From positions 372,001 to 436,000 of the forward strand of contig CAVTTH010000001.1 in the NCBI GenBank assembly GCA_963737545.1: a DNA stretch of 64,000 bases, in the 5' to 3' direction. Source of the DNA: CAVTTH01 sp963737545. GTDB taxonomy: Bacteria; Verrucomicrobiota; Verrucomicrobiia; Chthoniobacterales; UBA10450. Within the stretch, counting starts at the first letter, position 1, and the number at the start of each line of letters is the position of its first letter. Shown here piece after piece: positions 16,839 through 25,130 of this stretch. Both the position numbers and the translations under genes were made by a program. The notes under the pieces are model-generated. The model had not been told where the DNA came from, did no database searches, and saw only the letters and a list, made by a program, of their open reading frames with translations.

Positions 16839-18449
16839 ATGCATCGACCAATCCAGTTCAAAAGGACAGTTCCAAATTCGATTAGTCGCTGGCTGCCTTT
16901 ACGGCGCAGCTTGCCGCGTATAAACGAGGGTTGTTGGTCTTTCTCTGATTTGCCTCTTTTACGCGGCTTGCCGCGTAAAGAGCAACTGCCGCATACGCAC
17001 GCGCGGTGGATTATACGCGGCCTGCTCCTCATTCCGCTCGTGCTCGCCTGCTTCGGGTTTTCGCCTGGGTTGCAGGCGGTAAACCCGCCGCCCGACGGTG
17101 GCTATCCGGGCGGCAACACGGCCGAGGGAACCCAGGCCCTCCAAAGCCTCACCACCGGACTCGACAACACGGCGATTGGTTATCAGTCGCTTTTTAGTAC
17201 CACGACCGGGAGCTTCAACACCGCCGCAGGGTTCCTCGCTCTCCGGAGCAATACCACCGGCACCCGCAACACCGCCATCGGTTATCAGGCCCTCTATCTC
17301 AACACTACCGGCAGCTTCAGTGTCGGGATCGGTTTGAATACGCTCTTTCACAACACCACCGGCAGCTTCAACTCGGCCAATGGCTACTATGCGCTCTTTA
17401 ATAACACGACCGGCAGCATGAATGTGGCGAACGGTTTGAATGCGCTTTACGCCAATACCAGCGGCAACAACAACACGGCCATGGGCTTCAAAGCCCTCTT
17501 CTCCAACACTACCGCCGAGAACAACGTTGCTGTCGGCGCTCACGCGCTCTTAGATAACACTGACGGATCCAAGAACACAGCCGTTGGAGAGTCCGCCCTT
17601 GCGAACGGGATGCACGCGACGCGCGCCACGGCGATCGGTTTTAATGCGCTCCAGAACGACGACACCGGCTTCAACACGGCCGCCGGTTATAGAGCGCTCT
17701 CTGCCAACAACACCGGCAGGTTCAACGATGCTGTCGGCGGCAATGCGCTGAGTGCCAACGTCGACGGGTTCAGCAACAACGCCATGGGTGATTCCGCGCT
17801 TTTCTCTAATATTCATGGCACGGCAAACACCGCCATTGGTGATACTGCGCTCGCGTTTAATGACTCTGATGGAAACGGCTTTGCCAACAACAACACGGCA
17901 GTTGGCGCTGCGACGCTCCTCAATAACGTTGATGGCAGTGAGAACACAGTCGTGGGTGCAAGCTCAGGACAAGAATTGGTCACTGGCTTCAATAACACTT
18001 ACCTCGGCAACTTCGTTGGTACCGGCGCTGGCGACGAAAGCAGTACGATCCGCATCAACGACCTCTCCGGGGGCGATGCCCAAGAGTGCTTCATCGGTGG
18101 TATCTTCAATAACTTCCAGCCTGTTGGCGGCACCGTTGTTGAAGTTACTCTGGATCTTGCGAACGACCACCTTGGCTGGGATATTGGCCCGAGCCAGCGT
18201 GGTGGCGCACCAACTGCGCCTCGTAGCGCACCTCTACGTCGTAGCGCGCCTGGCGCGCCTACGCAGCGACCCGCCATGCTCAATGGCAGAGTTGGCAAAG
18301 TTGAGAAGCTGGAAGCAACGGTCGCGCAGCAACAGAAACAAATAGAGACTCTCACAGCCCAACTCAAAGAGCAGGCCGCGCAAATTCAAAAGGTGAGTGC
18401 GCAACTTGAACTGAATAAGCGAGCACCGCGAACAGTCGTTAACAAGTGA
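16839..18449 (+). CDS. Array copy 2: secreted beta-roll repeat protein, 'MLN' type without S74
   Basis: 536 residues. It has the family signal region, but with an in-frame insertion of about 19 codons after LPLRRSLPR; the inserted DNA carries the perfect palindrome TTTACGCGG-CTTG-CCGCGTAAA. About 15 repeats of 17 residues follow. 17118-17413 is identical to 15350-15645 of copy 1 (296 bp). Instead of an S74 domain the C-terminus has an Ala/Pro/Arg linker, then MLNGRVGKVEKLEATVAQQQ and the shared coiled coil QIQKVSAQLEL. It is likely secreted and trimeric. Without its own S74 module it may need another paralogue for folding, or fold alone; that is inference. Confidence 0.85.
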   Translation: MHRPIQFKRTVPNSISRWLPLRRSLPRINEGCWSFSDLPLLRGLPRKEQLPHTHARWIIRGLLLIPLVLACFGFSPGLQAVNPPPDGGYPGGNTAEGTQALQSLTTGLDNTAIGYQSLFSTTTGSFNTAAGFLALRSNTTGTRNTAIGYQALYLNTTGSFSVGIGLNTLFHNTTGSFNSANGYYALFNNTTGSMNVANGLNALYANTSGNNNTAMGFKALFSNTTAENNVAVGAHALLDNTDGSKNTAVGESALANGMHATRATAIGFNALQNDDTGFNTAAGYRALSANNTGRFNDAVGGNALSANVDGFSNNAMGDSALFSNIHGTANTAIGDTALAFNDSDGNGFANNNTAVGAATLLNNVDGSENTVVGASSGQELVTGFNNTYLGNFVGTGAGDESSTIRINDLSGGDAQECFIGGIFNNFQPVGGTVVEVTLDLANDHLGWDIGPSQRGGAPTAPRSAPLRRSAPGAPTQRPAMLNGRVGKVEKLEATVAQQQKQIETLTAQLKEQAAQIQKVSAQLELNKRAPRTVVNK

Positions 18450-18600
18450 TAGACTCGACCCTCTGAACGGTCGCTGCGAAGATCGGATCGAGTCGATTAT
18501 TAGGAATGCGGGAATTCCGCAGCGGAGCAGAAATCGGCCGCTGCGGAATTTGCAATCGAGACGGCGAGAGAGAAATCGCCGGAGCCAAATCTCCTGCATT
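18450..18600 (-). pseudogene. Relic of S58 peptidase gene 3' end after copy 2
   Basis: ctgaacggtcgctgcgaaga and tcggatcgag at 18463-18495, and ggcgagagagaaatcgcc further on, match 28577-28710 of the peptidase gene, whose reverse strand encodes NDRLDPIFEATVQAV. Copy 3 has almost the same relic. Confidence 0.7.
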
Positions 18601-18649
18601 TCCCTATTGACGGACCGGCGAGGATTTGTTCAAAAAGGGCAACTACACT

Positions 18650-18709
18650 CGATCTGATCCAGCGGAGGACGCTCCTCCCGATGGCGTCTTCTTCTTCTTC
18701 TTCAGATCG
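18650..18709 (+). promoter_or_regulatory. Candidate structured leader, array copy 3
   Basis: Outer stem CGATCTGA/TCAGATCG (18650-18657, 18702-18709). The inner hairpin is GGAGGA-CGC-TCCTCC (18664-18678): both arms differ from copy 1 at the same pair (G-C became A-T), a compensatory change. Confidence 0.65.
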
Positions 18710-18747
18710 GCAGCGGCAAACCAATCTATCGGGACGAGGAGAAAAAT

Positions 18748-20325
18748 ATGTATCCACTGATTCAGATTAAAACGACGATTCCAAATTCGATTAGTCGCCT
18801 GCTGCCTTTACGGCGCAGCCTGCCGCGTAAAGAGAAACCGTCGCGTACCCGCGCCATGCGGATTATACGCGGCCTGCTTCTCATTCCGCTTGTGCTCGCC
18901 TGCTTTGGGTTTTCGCCTGCAATGCAAGCGGTGAGCCCGCCCCCCGACGGTGGCTACGCGAACTTCAACACCGCTGAGGGAGATTTCTCCCTCTTTAGCC
19001 TCACCACCGGCCAGTACAATACCGCCGTTGGTTTTAATGCGCTACGATTTAACACGACCGGTAATCACAACACAGCGTTCGGTCTTAATACGCTCCTGTT
19101 CAATACCACTGGCACCAGCAATATCAGCGTTGGCGGCGGATGCCTAAGAAATAACCTCGTCGGAAACAAGAACACCGCCGTCGGTTTTCAGGCGATGAGT
19201 GCCAATACTGAAGCAAGCGACAACTCTGCTATCGGCTATCAAGCGCTCTTCCATAATACGACCGGCAGAAACACGGCCAATGGTTCGCAAGCGCTCTTTC
19301 GCAACACCACCGGCACATTCAACGATGCTGTCGGCGCCTTTGCGCTGAATAACAACGTCGACGGGGCCGGCAACAACGCCGTCGGCGATTCCGCGCTTTT
19401 CTTTAATGTTCACGGCGCTGAAAACACCGCTGTTGGCGATCTCGCGCTGTCGAATAACGATAGTACCGGAGCCGGCGCGGCCAACTTCAACACAGCCGTT
19501 GGCGCTCAGGCACTTTTTGCTAACACTGATGGCGATTCGAACAATGCCGTTGGGTTTCAGGCGCTCAATTCCAACACCGTTGGTTTATTTAATCAAGCCA
19601 TGGGCGTTTTTGCGCTGGGTAGTAATGTGAACGGCGCTGCAAACGTAGCCATAGGCGACACAGCAATGGGCAGCAACGTACACGGCTCCTTCAATACAAT
19701 GGTCGGTTACCAGGCAGGCGCCGACCTCACCAGCGGCGGCGATAACATTTATATCGGCGCAACCGCCGGTAGCGGTGTCATAAGCGAGGACGGAACCATC
19801 CGCATCGGCGACCCGAGCTTTGTGGGTGCCTGCTACATCGCCGGTATCACGGGGCAAACCGCCAGCGGTGGCGTGGGTGTTTTCATCGATGTGAACGGCA
19901 AGCTTGGCACATTGACATCTTCCGCCCGGTTCAAGAATGAGATCAGGCCAATGGGCAAGGCCAGCGAAGCGATTCTGGCGCTTAAGCCTGTGAGTTTTCG
20001 CTACAAGAAAGAGATTGATCCACAAGGCATCCCGCAGTTTGGACTGGTGGCTGAGGAAGTGGAAAACGTAAATCCCGACTTGGTCAACCGCGATAGGGAG
20101 GGTAAGCCGTACACGGTCCGCTACGAGCAGATCAACGCGATGTTGCTCAACGAGTTCCTCAAAGAGCACAAGAAAGTGCAGAGCTTGGAAGCCACGGTCG
20201 CGCTGCAACAGAAAGGAATGGAAGTATTGACGGCCCAACTCAAAGAGCAAGCCGCCCAAATTCAAAAGGTGAGTGCGCAACTTGAACTGAATACGCGAGC
20301 ACCGCGAACAGTCGCTAACAAATGA
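18748..20325 (+). CDS. Array copy 3: secreted beta-roll repeat protein, S74 type
   Basis: 525 residues. The long signal region and PPPDGGY motif are shared, but its repeats (NTAVGFNALRFNTTGNH, NTAFGLNTLLFNTTGTS) differ from the very similar first repeats of copies 1, 2 and 4-7, so this copy has escaped or predates their homogenisation. The S74 domain reads SSARFKNEIRPMGKASEAI, QFGLVAEEVENVNPDLV, YEQINAMLLNEFLKEHKKV, closest to copy 7. A coiled coil ending QIQKVSAQLEL follows. The common S74 motif S-D-x-R-x-K appears here as S-S-A-R-F-K. Whether it still self-cleaves is unknown. Confidence 0.88.
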   Translation: MYPLIQIKTTIPNSISRLLPLRRSLPRKEKPSRTRAMRIIRGLLLIPLVLACFGFSPAMQAVSPPPDGGYANFNTAEGDFSLFSLTTGQYNTAVGFNALRFNTTGNHNTAFGLNTLLFNTTGTSNISVGGGCLRNNLVGNKNTAVGFQAMSANTEASDNSAIGYQALFHNTTGRNTANGSQALFRNTTGTFNDAVGAFALNNNVDGAGNNAVGDSALFFNVHGAENTAVGDLALSNNDSTGAGAANFNTAVGAQALFANTDGDSNNAVGFQALNSNTVGLFNQAMGVFALGSNVNGAANVAIGDTAMGSNVHGSFNTMVGYQAGADLTSGGDNIYIGATAGSGVISEDGTIRIGDPSFVGACYIAGITGQTASGGVGVFIDVNGKLGTLTSSARFKNEIRPMGKASEAILALKPVSFRYKKEIDPQGIPQFGLVAEEVENVNPDLVNRDREGKPYTVRYEQINAMLLNEFLKEHKKVQSLEATVALQQKGMEVLTAQLKEQAAQIQKVSAQLELNTRAPRTVANK

Positions 20326-20327
20326 TA

Positions 20328-20480
20328 GACTCGACCGTTTGAACGGTCGCTGCGAAGATCGGATCGAGTCGATTGGGAATGCTGACGGAATTCCGCAGCG
20401 GAGCAGAAATCGGCCGCTGCGGAATTTGTAATCGAGACGGCGAGAGAGAAATCGCCGGAGCCAAATCTCCTGCACTTCTC
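20328..20480 (-). pseudogene. Relic of S58 peptidase gene 3' end after copy 3
   Basis: The reverse strand reads PNRLDPIFAATVQTVES, against PNDRLDPIFEATVQAVEE in the full gene at 28433-29636. No start codon and no upstream part of the gene is present. Confidence 0.75.
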
Positions 20481-20525
20481 GATTGACGGATGAGCGGGGA
20501 TTTGTTCAAAAAGGGCCACTACACT

Positions 20526-20582
20526 CGATCTGATCCAGGGGAGGGCGTCCCTCCCGATGGCGTCTTCTCCTTCTTCAAATCG
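20526..20582 (+). promoter_or_regulatory. Candidate structured leader, array copy 4
   Basis: CGATCTGA (20526-20533) faces TCAAATCG (20575-20582), with one mismatch. The inner GGAGGG-CGT-CCCTCC (20540-20554) is perfect. Confidence 0.55.
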
Positions 20583-20621
20583 ACAGCGGCAAAAAATAAT
20601 GATCGGGAGAAGGAAAAAAAT

Positions 20622-22055
20622 ATGCATCAACTGATTCAGTTCAAAACGACAATTCAAAATTCGATTAGTCGCTGGCTGCCTTTACGGCGCAGCTTGCCGC
20701 GTAAAGAGAGACCGTCGCATACGCAGGCGCGGTGGATTATACGCGGCGTGCTTCTCATCCTGCTCGCGCTCGCCTGCTTTGGGTTTTCACCTGCGGTGCA
20801 GGCGGTGAGCCCGCCGCCCGACGGTGGCTATCCAGGCGCCAACACGGCCGAGGGAACTCAGGCTCTCCAAAGCCTCACCACCGGACTCGACAACACGGCG
20901 GTTGGTTATCAGGCGCTCTTTAGTACCACTACCGGGGGCTTCAATACGGCCGAAGGGTACCTTGCCCTCCGGAGCAATACCACCGGCACCCGCAATACCG
21001 CCATCGGTTATCAAGCCCTCTACGGCAACACCACCGGCAGCTTCAGTGTGGGGATCGGTTTGAATACCCTCTTTCACAACACCACCGGCAGCTTCAACTC
21101 GGCCAATGGCTACTATGCCCTCTTTAATAACACCACCGGCAGCGAGAATGTGGCGATCGGTTTGAATGCGCTTTACGCCAATACCAGTGGCAGCCAGAAC
21201 ACGGCCATTGGCTTCAAAGCCCTCTTCTCCAACACCGCCGACTTGAACACGGCCACTGGTGATCAAGCCCTGCTCAGCAACACCACCGGCGCGGACAACA
21301 CCGCGGTCGGCTTTCAAGCGATGCAGTCGAACGTCTCAGCCGTCACGAACGCAGCCCTGGGTACTTTCGCGGCCCAGAATAATGACTCGAGCGGAAACGG
21401 TACCGCCGACTTCAACACGGCTGTCGGCGGCTTTGCGCTCAAAGCTAACGTTAATGGCACCAGAAACACCGCCGTTGGCGCTGGTGCGATCGAGTCTGGA
21501 AACGGGGGCAACGATAACACCGCGGTTGGGGAGATAGCTGGCAATAACATCAGTGGAAACTCGAATACCTGTCTCGGCAGCTCCGCCGGAAGTAACCTAA
21601 CAAGTGGCGAAGGTAACATCTATATCGGCGCACAAGTGCAGGCCGGTGGTACTGGTGAATTCGAATTCATCCGCATCGGCAACGACACGGCTTTTACTTT
21701 TCCGTATGACACCTATATTGCCGGCGTCTACAATCGGGACGTTGACTCGGGCACCGCTCACTTTGTGTTCGTCGATGCCACTGGAAAGTTAGGCACGGTG
21801 ACGGTGGATGGTATTGGAAACAAGGGGGCGCCCCGAGCCGTTCCCCAACGCGTCCAGCCCCACGCCATTGGCCCCGACCCGAAGCAAGCCATGCTCAACC
21901 GCAAAGTTGAGAAGTTGCAGTCAACAGTCGCGCAGCAACAGAAACAAATAGAGATTCTCACGACCCAGCTCAAAGAGCAGGCCGCCCAAATCCAAAAGGT
22001 GAGTGCGCAACTTGAACTGAATAGGCGGACACCGCGAACAATCGCTAACAAGTAA
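20622..22055 (+). CDS. Array copy 4: secreted beta-roll repeat protein, 'MLN' type without S74
   Basis: 477 residues from the ATG at 20622, chosen because it matches the starts of the other copies (MHQLIQFKTT) and follows gagaaggaaaaaaat. The frame is open further upstream, but that part is the leader. Signal region ending LACFGFSPAVQA; about 14 repeats of 17 residues; then a globular part (IYIGAQVQAGGTGEFEFIRIG) and the second C-terminal type: GAPRAVPQRVQPHAIGPDPK, MLNRKVEKLQSTVAQQQ and QIQKVSAQLELN. No S74 domain. The coiled coil probably trimerises the stalk. Confidence 0.87.
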   Translation: MHQLIQFKTTIQNSISRWLPLRRSLPRKERPSHTQARWIIRGVLLILLALACFGFSPAVQAVSPPPDGGYPGANTAEGTQALQSLTTGLDNTAVGYQALFSTTTGGFNTAEGYLALRSNTTGTRNTAIGYQALYGNTTGSFSVGIGLNTLFHNTTGSFNSANGYYALFNNTTGSENVAIGLNALYANTSGSQNTAIGFKALFSNTADLNTATGDQALLSNTTGADNTAVGFQAMQSNVSAVTNAALGTFAAQNNDSSGNGTADFNTAVGGFALKANVNGTRNTAVGAGAIESGNGGNDNTAVGEIAGNNISGNSNTCLGSSAGSNLTSGEGNIYIGAQVQAGGTGEFEFIRIGNDTAFTFPYDTYIAGVYNRDVDSGTAHFVFVDATGKLGTVTVDGIGNKGAPRAVPQRVQPHAIGPDPKQAMLNRKVEKLQSTVAQQQKQIEILTTQLKEQAAQIQKVSAQLELNRRTPRTIANK

Positions 22056-22057
22056 TA

Positions 22058-22200
22058 GACTGCAGCCGCGGTCAATGACCCCGAATGCATTCGAGGTTGA
22101 TCGCGGCGTCGTCATGGTCTCGTTCTCAAGAAGGGCGTTGACGATCGTTTTCTCGGCCGGCTGAACGATCATGTCGAAGATCGGCTCGAACGAATCGCTT
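22058..22200 (-). pseudogene. Relic of S58 peptidase gene 3' end after copy 4
   Basis: The reverse strand reads FEPIFDMIVQPAEKTIVNAL, parallel to LDPIFEATVQAVEEAIVNAL in the full gene. This relic joins the two parts that are seen separately after copies 1 and 2, which shows that all derive from one fragment. Confidence 0.75.
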
Positions 22201-22258
22201 CCTGCATTTCTCGATTGACGGATCAACCAGGATTTGTTCAAAGAAGGGCAACTACACT

Positions 22259-22315
22259 CGATCTGATCCAGTGGAGGGCGTCCCTCCCGATGGCGTCTTC
22301 TCCTTCTTCAGATCG
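22259..22315 (+). promoter_or_regulatory. Candidate structured leader, array copy 5
   Basis: CGATCTGA (22259-22266) with TCAGATCG (22308-22315), and inner GGAGGG-CGT-CCCTCC (22273-22287). It ends 37 nt before the start codon. Confidence 0.6.
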
Positions 22316-22352
22316 ACAGCGGCAAAAAATAATCGGGAAAAGGGAAAGAAAT

Positions 22353-23786
22353 ATGTATCAACTGATTCAGTTCAAAACGACAGACCAAAGCTTAATTCAT
22401 CGCCCGTTGTTCTTACGGCGCAGCCTGCCGCGTAAAGAGCAACTGCCGTGTACGCAGGCGCGGTGGATTATACGCGGCCTGGTTCTCATTCCGCTCGTCC
22501 TCGCCTGCTTTGGGTTTTCGCCTGCGGTGCAGGCGGTGAGCCCGCCGCCCGACGGTGGCTATCCGGGCGGCAACACGGCGGAGGGAACCCAGGCCCTCCA
22601 AAGCCTCACCACCGGGCTCGACAACACGGCGATTGGTTATCAGTCGCTCTTTAGTACCACTACCGGGGGCTTCAACACCGCCGCTGGGTACCTTGCCCTC
22701 CGGAGCAATACCACCGGCACCCGCAACACCGCCATCGGTTATCAAGCCCTCTACCTCAACACCACCGGCAGCTACAGTGTGGGGATCGGTTTGAATACGC
22801 TCTTTCACAACACCACCGGCAGTTTCAACTCAGCTAATGGCTACTATGCGCTCTTTAATAACACGAGCGGCAGCTCGAATGTGGCCAACGGTTTGAATGC
22901 GCTCTACGCCAATACCAGTGGCAGCGAAAACACGGCCAATGGCTTCAAAGCGCTCTTCTCCAACACCACGGGCCAAGAAAACAACGCAGTCGGGTTCCAA
23001 GCACTCCTCGCAAATACCGACGGCTTCTACAACAACGCGGTTGGTCGTGAGGCGCTCTTCAACAGCACCGGCAGCGAAAATAATGCGGTCGGCGATCTTG
23101 CCCTGGAAGACAACACGACGGGCGAGAGTAACACAGCCATCGGTGACGATGCGCTCCGTAACAACGTGACCGGTAGTTTTAACGTCGCAGTCGGTGACGA
23201 GGCCGGCACCGGTTTGGGGACAGACGTCAATAACTGCATCGCGATCGGCGCACCTGGTGCAGGCCCTTTTGCTGTCCTCGATAACACCTGCTTTATCGGC
23301 AGCATCTTCGATGAGCCAGTTAGCGACCCCGCGAGCCAGGTCGCAGTATTTGTCGATACATTTAACGTCGTGGGCATCCACAACTCGTCCCGGCGTTTCA
23401 AACACGACATTCAACCAATGGACAAGAGCAGTGAAACGCTTTACCGGCTCAATCCAGTTACCTTCAAATACAACAGCGACTTGAAGGGCACGACGCAATA
23501 TGGTTTGATCGCCGAGGAGGTGGCCGAAGTGGATCCCCAACTCGTGGTGCATGGCAAGGATGGTGAAGTCACGGCCGTCCACTATGAGCAGATCGACCAG
23601 ATGTTGCTCAACGAGTTCCTTAAAGAGCACAAAAAAGTCGAGGAGCAGCAGGCGAGCATCAGTCAACTAAAGAGCGAAATGCACACGATGGTTGCCCAGC
23701 TCAAAGAGCAGGCCGCGCAAATTCAGAAAGTGAGTGCGCAACTTGAACTGAATAAACGCGAACCGCGAACAGTCGCTAACAAGTAA
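22353..23786 (+). CDS. Array copy 5: secreted beta-roll repeat protein, S74 type
   Basis: 477 residues from the ATG at 22353 (MYQLIQFKTT), matching copy 1. Signal region, then about 12 clear repeats of 17 residues (NTAIGYQALYLNTTGSY, NVANGLNALYANTSGSE, NNAVGFQALLANTDGFY). A short segment with NCIAIGAPGAGPF leads to the S74 domain (SSRRFKHDIQPMDKSSE, TQYGLIAEEVAEVDPQLV, YEQIDQMLLNEFLKEHKKV) and the coiled coil QIQKVSAQLEL. The S74 part is closest to copy 1. It is followed by a hairpin and a strong terminator, so the transcript probably ends here. Confidence 0.88.
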   Translation: MYQLIQFKTTDQSLIHRPLFLRRSLPRKEQLPCTQARWIIRGLVLIPLVLACFGFSPAVQAVSPPPDGGYPGGNTAEGTQALQSLTTGLDNTAIGYQSLFSTTTGGFNTAAGYLALRSNTTGTRNTAIGYQALYLNTTGSYSVGIGLNTLFHNTTGSFNSANGYYALFNNTSGSSNVANGLNALYANTSGSENTANGFKALFSNTTGQENNAVGFQALLANTDGFYNNAVGREALFNSTGSENNAVGDLALEDNTTGESNTAIGDDALRNNVTGSFNVAVGDEAGTGLGTDVNNCIAIGAPGAGPFAVLDNTCFIGSIFDEPVSDPASQVAVFVDTFNVVGIHNSSRRFKHDIQPMDKSSETLYRLNPVTFKYNSDLKGTTQYGLIAEEVAEVDPQLVVHGKDGEVTAVHYEQIDQMLLNEFLKEHKKVEEQQASISQLKSEMHTMVAQLKEQAAQIQKVSAQLELNKREPRTVANK

Positions 23787-23873
23787 TAGACTCTGCAGCC
23801 TCGGTCGTTGACCCCGAAAGCGTTCGGGGTTGACCGCGGCCCGAGACCGAGGATCTCGATACAAGAGCGAAAG

Positions 23874-23910
23874 GCCGTCACGCCTCACCGGCGTGGCGGC
23901 TTTTTGTTTT
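23874..23910 (+). terminator. Rho-independent terminator after copy 5
   Basis: GCCGTCACGCC and GGCGTGGCGGC form an 11-bp stem with one internal mismatch, followed by tttttgtttt. It is the only clear intrinsic terminator in the array. Confidence 0.85.
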
Positions 23911-24072
23911 ATGCGATTTGCTGACAGCTTCGCGGGACGTGTCTTCCTGCGTAGCGGCCACGAAAGCTTTCGGGGCGCATTATTCAGCAACGGTTACAGA
24001 ACGAGGATTCAAAGAACAAGACGCCAAACAGCCGACGCCCACTCGCACACCTTTCACAACGCTGCGATTGCG

Positions 24073-24741
24073 CTAGGGTCGTGCGGGATCAGCCCTTTGT
24101 TTACGCGACAGCTCCAGCTTTTGTTCCCTTACCCGCTGATGTCGCTGCTCCTGCTGATACCGCCGCTGGAGCTGCTGCGGGTTTGGCGGAAGTACGGCTG
24201 CTCCCGGCTTTTGCTTAATCTTGTCGGTCGCGACGTCATCAGGCGCCTGAATTGGGCCTGAAGACGGCAGCGGGGGCGTACTTTGAGGCATTTGACCAGG
24301 AGCTGGCGGGACGTTAGGCGCGGCTCGTTGTGACAGAAGCGCTTCGTTAAATGTGAGAGTCGCAAATTTTCCATCCTTGCTAATGGTTACTTTCGTGGCG
24401 CCGACTCGATTCGACCATTCAACGCTGACGAGATGATAGCCGTCGACAGGCTGTCTGGCGGTAAGGTATTTCTTGAAATTGCGATCCGAGCTCGAAGCAA
24501 TGGTAGCCATGTCACCCTCGGGCGAGCGCGCGGCGTTGGCCACGTAAAGGTCTTTGGCGAAATCGGGTGTTGCCGCGGGCAAAGCCACCGCCGTGGCAAT
24601 TGCGAACGGGGAATGGTCTATCATCACTGCATAACGATCAAAGTTAGAAGGCGACGGAAGAACGTCGTCTCCTCTGCCTGCAATCGCACCGAGCAGGGCC
24701 AAAATCGACATTAGGGCCAGAGAATATCTCACAATAATCAT
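24073..24741 (-). CDS. Secreted protein of unknown function inside the array
   Basis: 222 residues with a signal peptide (MIIVRYSLALMSILALLGAIAG). The middle contains RQPVDGYHLVSVEWSNRVGATKV and KDGKFATLTFNEALL. The C-terminal 90 residues are Pro/Gln-rich, then basic (QQLQRRYQQEQRHQRVREQK), likely an extended or coiled segment. I do not recognise a family. It is the only gene on the opposite strand within the array, between copies 5 and 6, and the peptidase relic that normally follows an array copy lies beyond it at 24828, which suggests insertion into an existing spacer. Confidence 0.7.
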   Translation of the reverse strand: MIIVRYSLALMSILALLGAIAGRGDDVLPSPSNFDRYAVMIDHSPFAIATAVALPAATPDFAKDLYVANAARSPEGDMATIASSSDRNFKKYLTARQPVDGYHLVSVEWSNRVGATKVTISKDGKFATLTFNEALLSQRAAPNVPPAPGQMPQSTPPLPSSGPIQAPDDVATDKIKQKPGAAVLPPNPQQLQRRYQQEQRHQRVREQKLELSRKQRADPARP

Positions 24742-24827
24742 TTGTGCGGTGTGGCTTTTCCAAGCCTTACTCTTGCCGAGAATATTTCGTAATCATTTAG
24801 TCGTCTTCGATGGAATATACAGCTCAC

Positions 24828-24980
24828 CCGGAATTTGAGAAGTGGCGACATCGAATCAAATCCACCCCCTTCCTCGACCGCTTGAACGGTTGCTTCGAAG
24901 ATCGGATCGAGCCGATCGTTAGGCACGGTTTGCACGGTCTGCGTTGGCTGGTCGGGATTTCGCCCGAGCCAAACTCCCGG
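24828..24980 (-). pseudogene. Relic of S58 peptidase gene 3' end before copy 6
   Basis: The reverse strand reads NPDQPTQTVQTVPNDRLDPI and continues FEATVQAVEE, against NPEQPTQSVQTVPNDRLDPI and FEATVQAVEE in the full gene: two differences in 30 residues. It is the best-preserved relic and probably the youngest. Confidence 0.85.
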
Positions 24981-25033
24981 CATTTCTCCATTGACGGATC
25001 GGCGAGGATTTGTTCAAAAAAGGCCACTACACT

Positions 25034-25090
25034 CGATCTGATCCAGCGGAGGACGTCCCTCCCGATGGCTTTCTTCTCTTTTTCAGATCG
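25034..25090 (+). promoter_or_regulatory. Candidate structured leader, array copy 6
   Basis: CGATCTGA (25034-25041) with TCAGATCG (25083-25090). The inner hairpin GGAGGA-CGT-CCCTCC has one A-C mismatch. Confidence 0.55.
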
Positions 25091-25130
25091 GCAGCGGCAA
25101 ACCAATCAATCGGGAGGAGGAAAGAAAAAT

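Larger units (their letters stand above)
24742..25130. other. Spacer before copy 6
   Basis: No intact gene. It holds a relic of the S58 peptidase 3' end (24828-24980), a TCGTTAGG octamer (24916-24923), the conserved upstream block and the leader of copy 6. Confidence 0.7.

Noticed and set aside
24738..24983. 81-codon reverse-strand frame as a gene
   Set aside because: It is the relic of the S58 peptidase C-terminus running into unrelated sequence.
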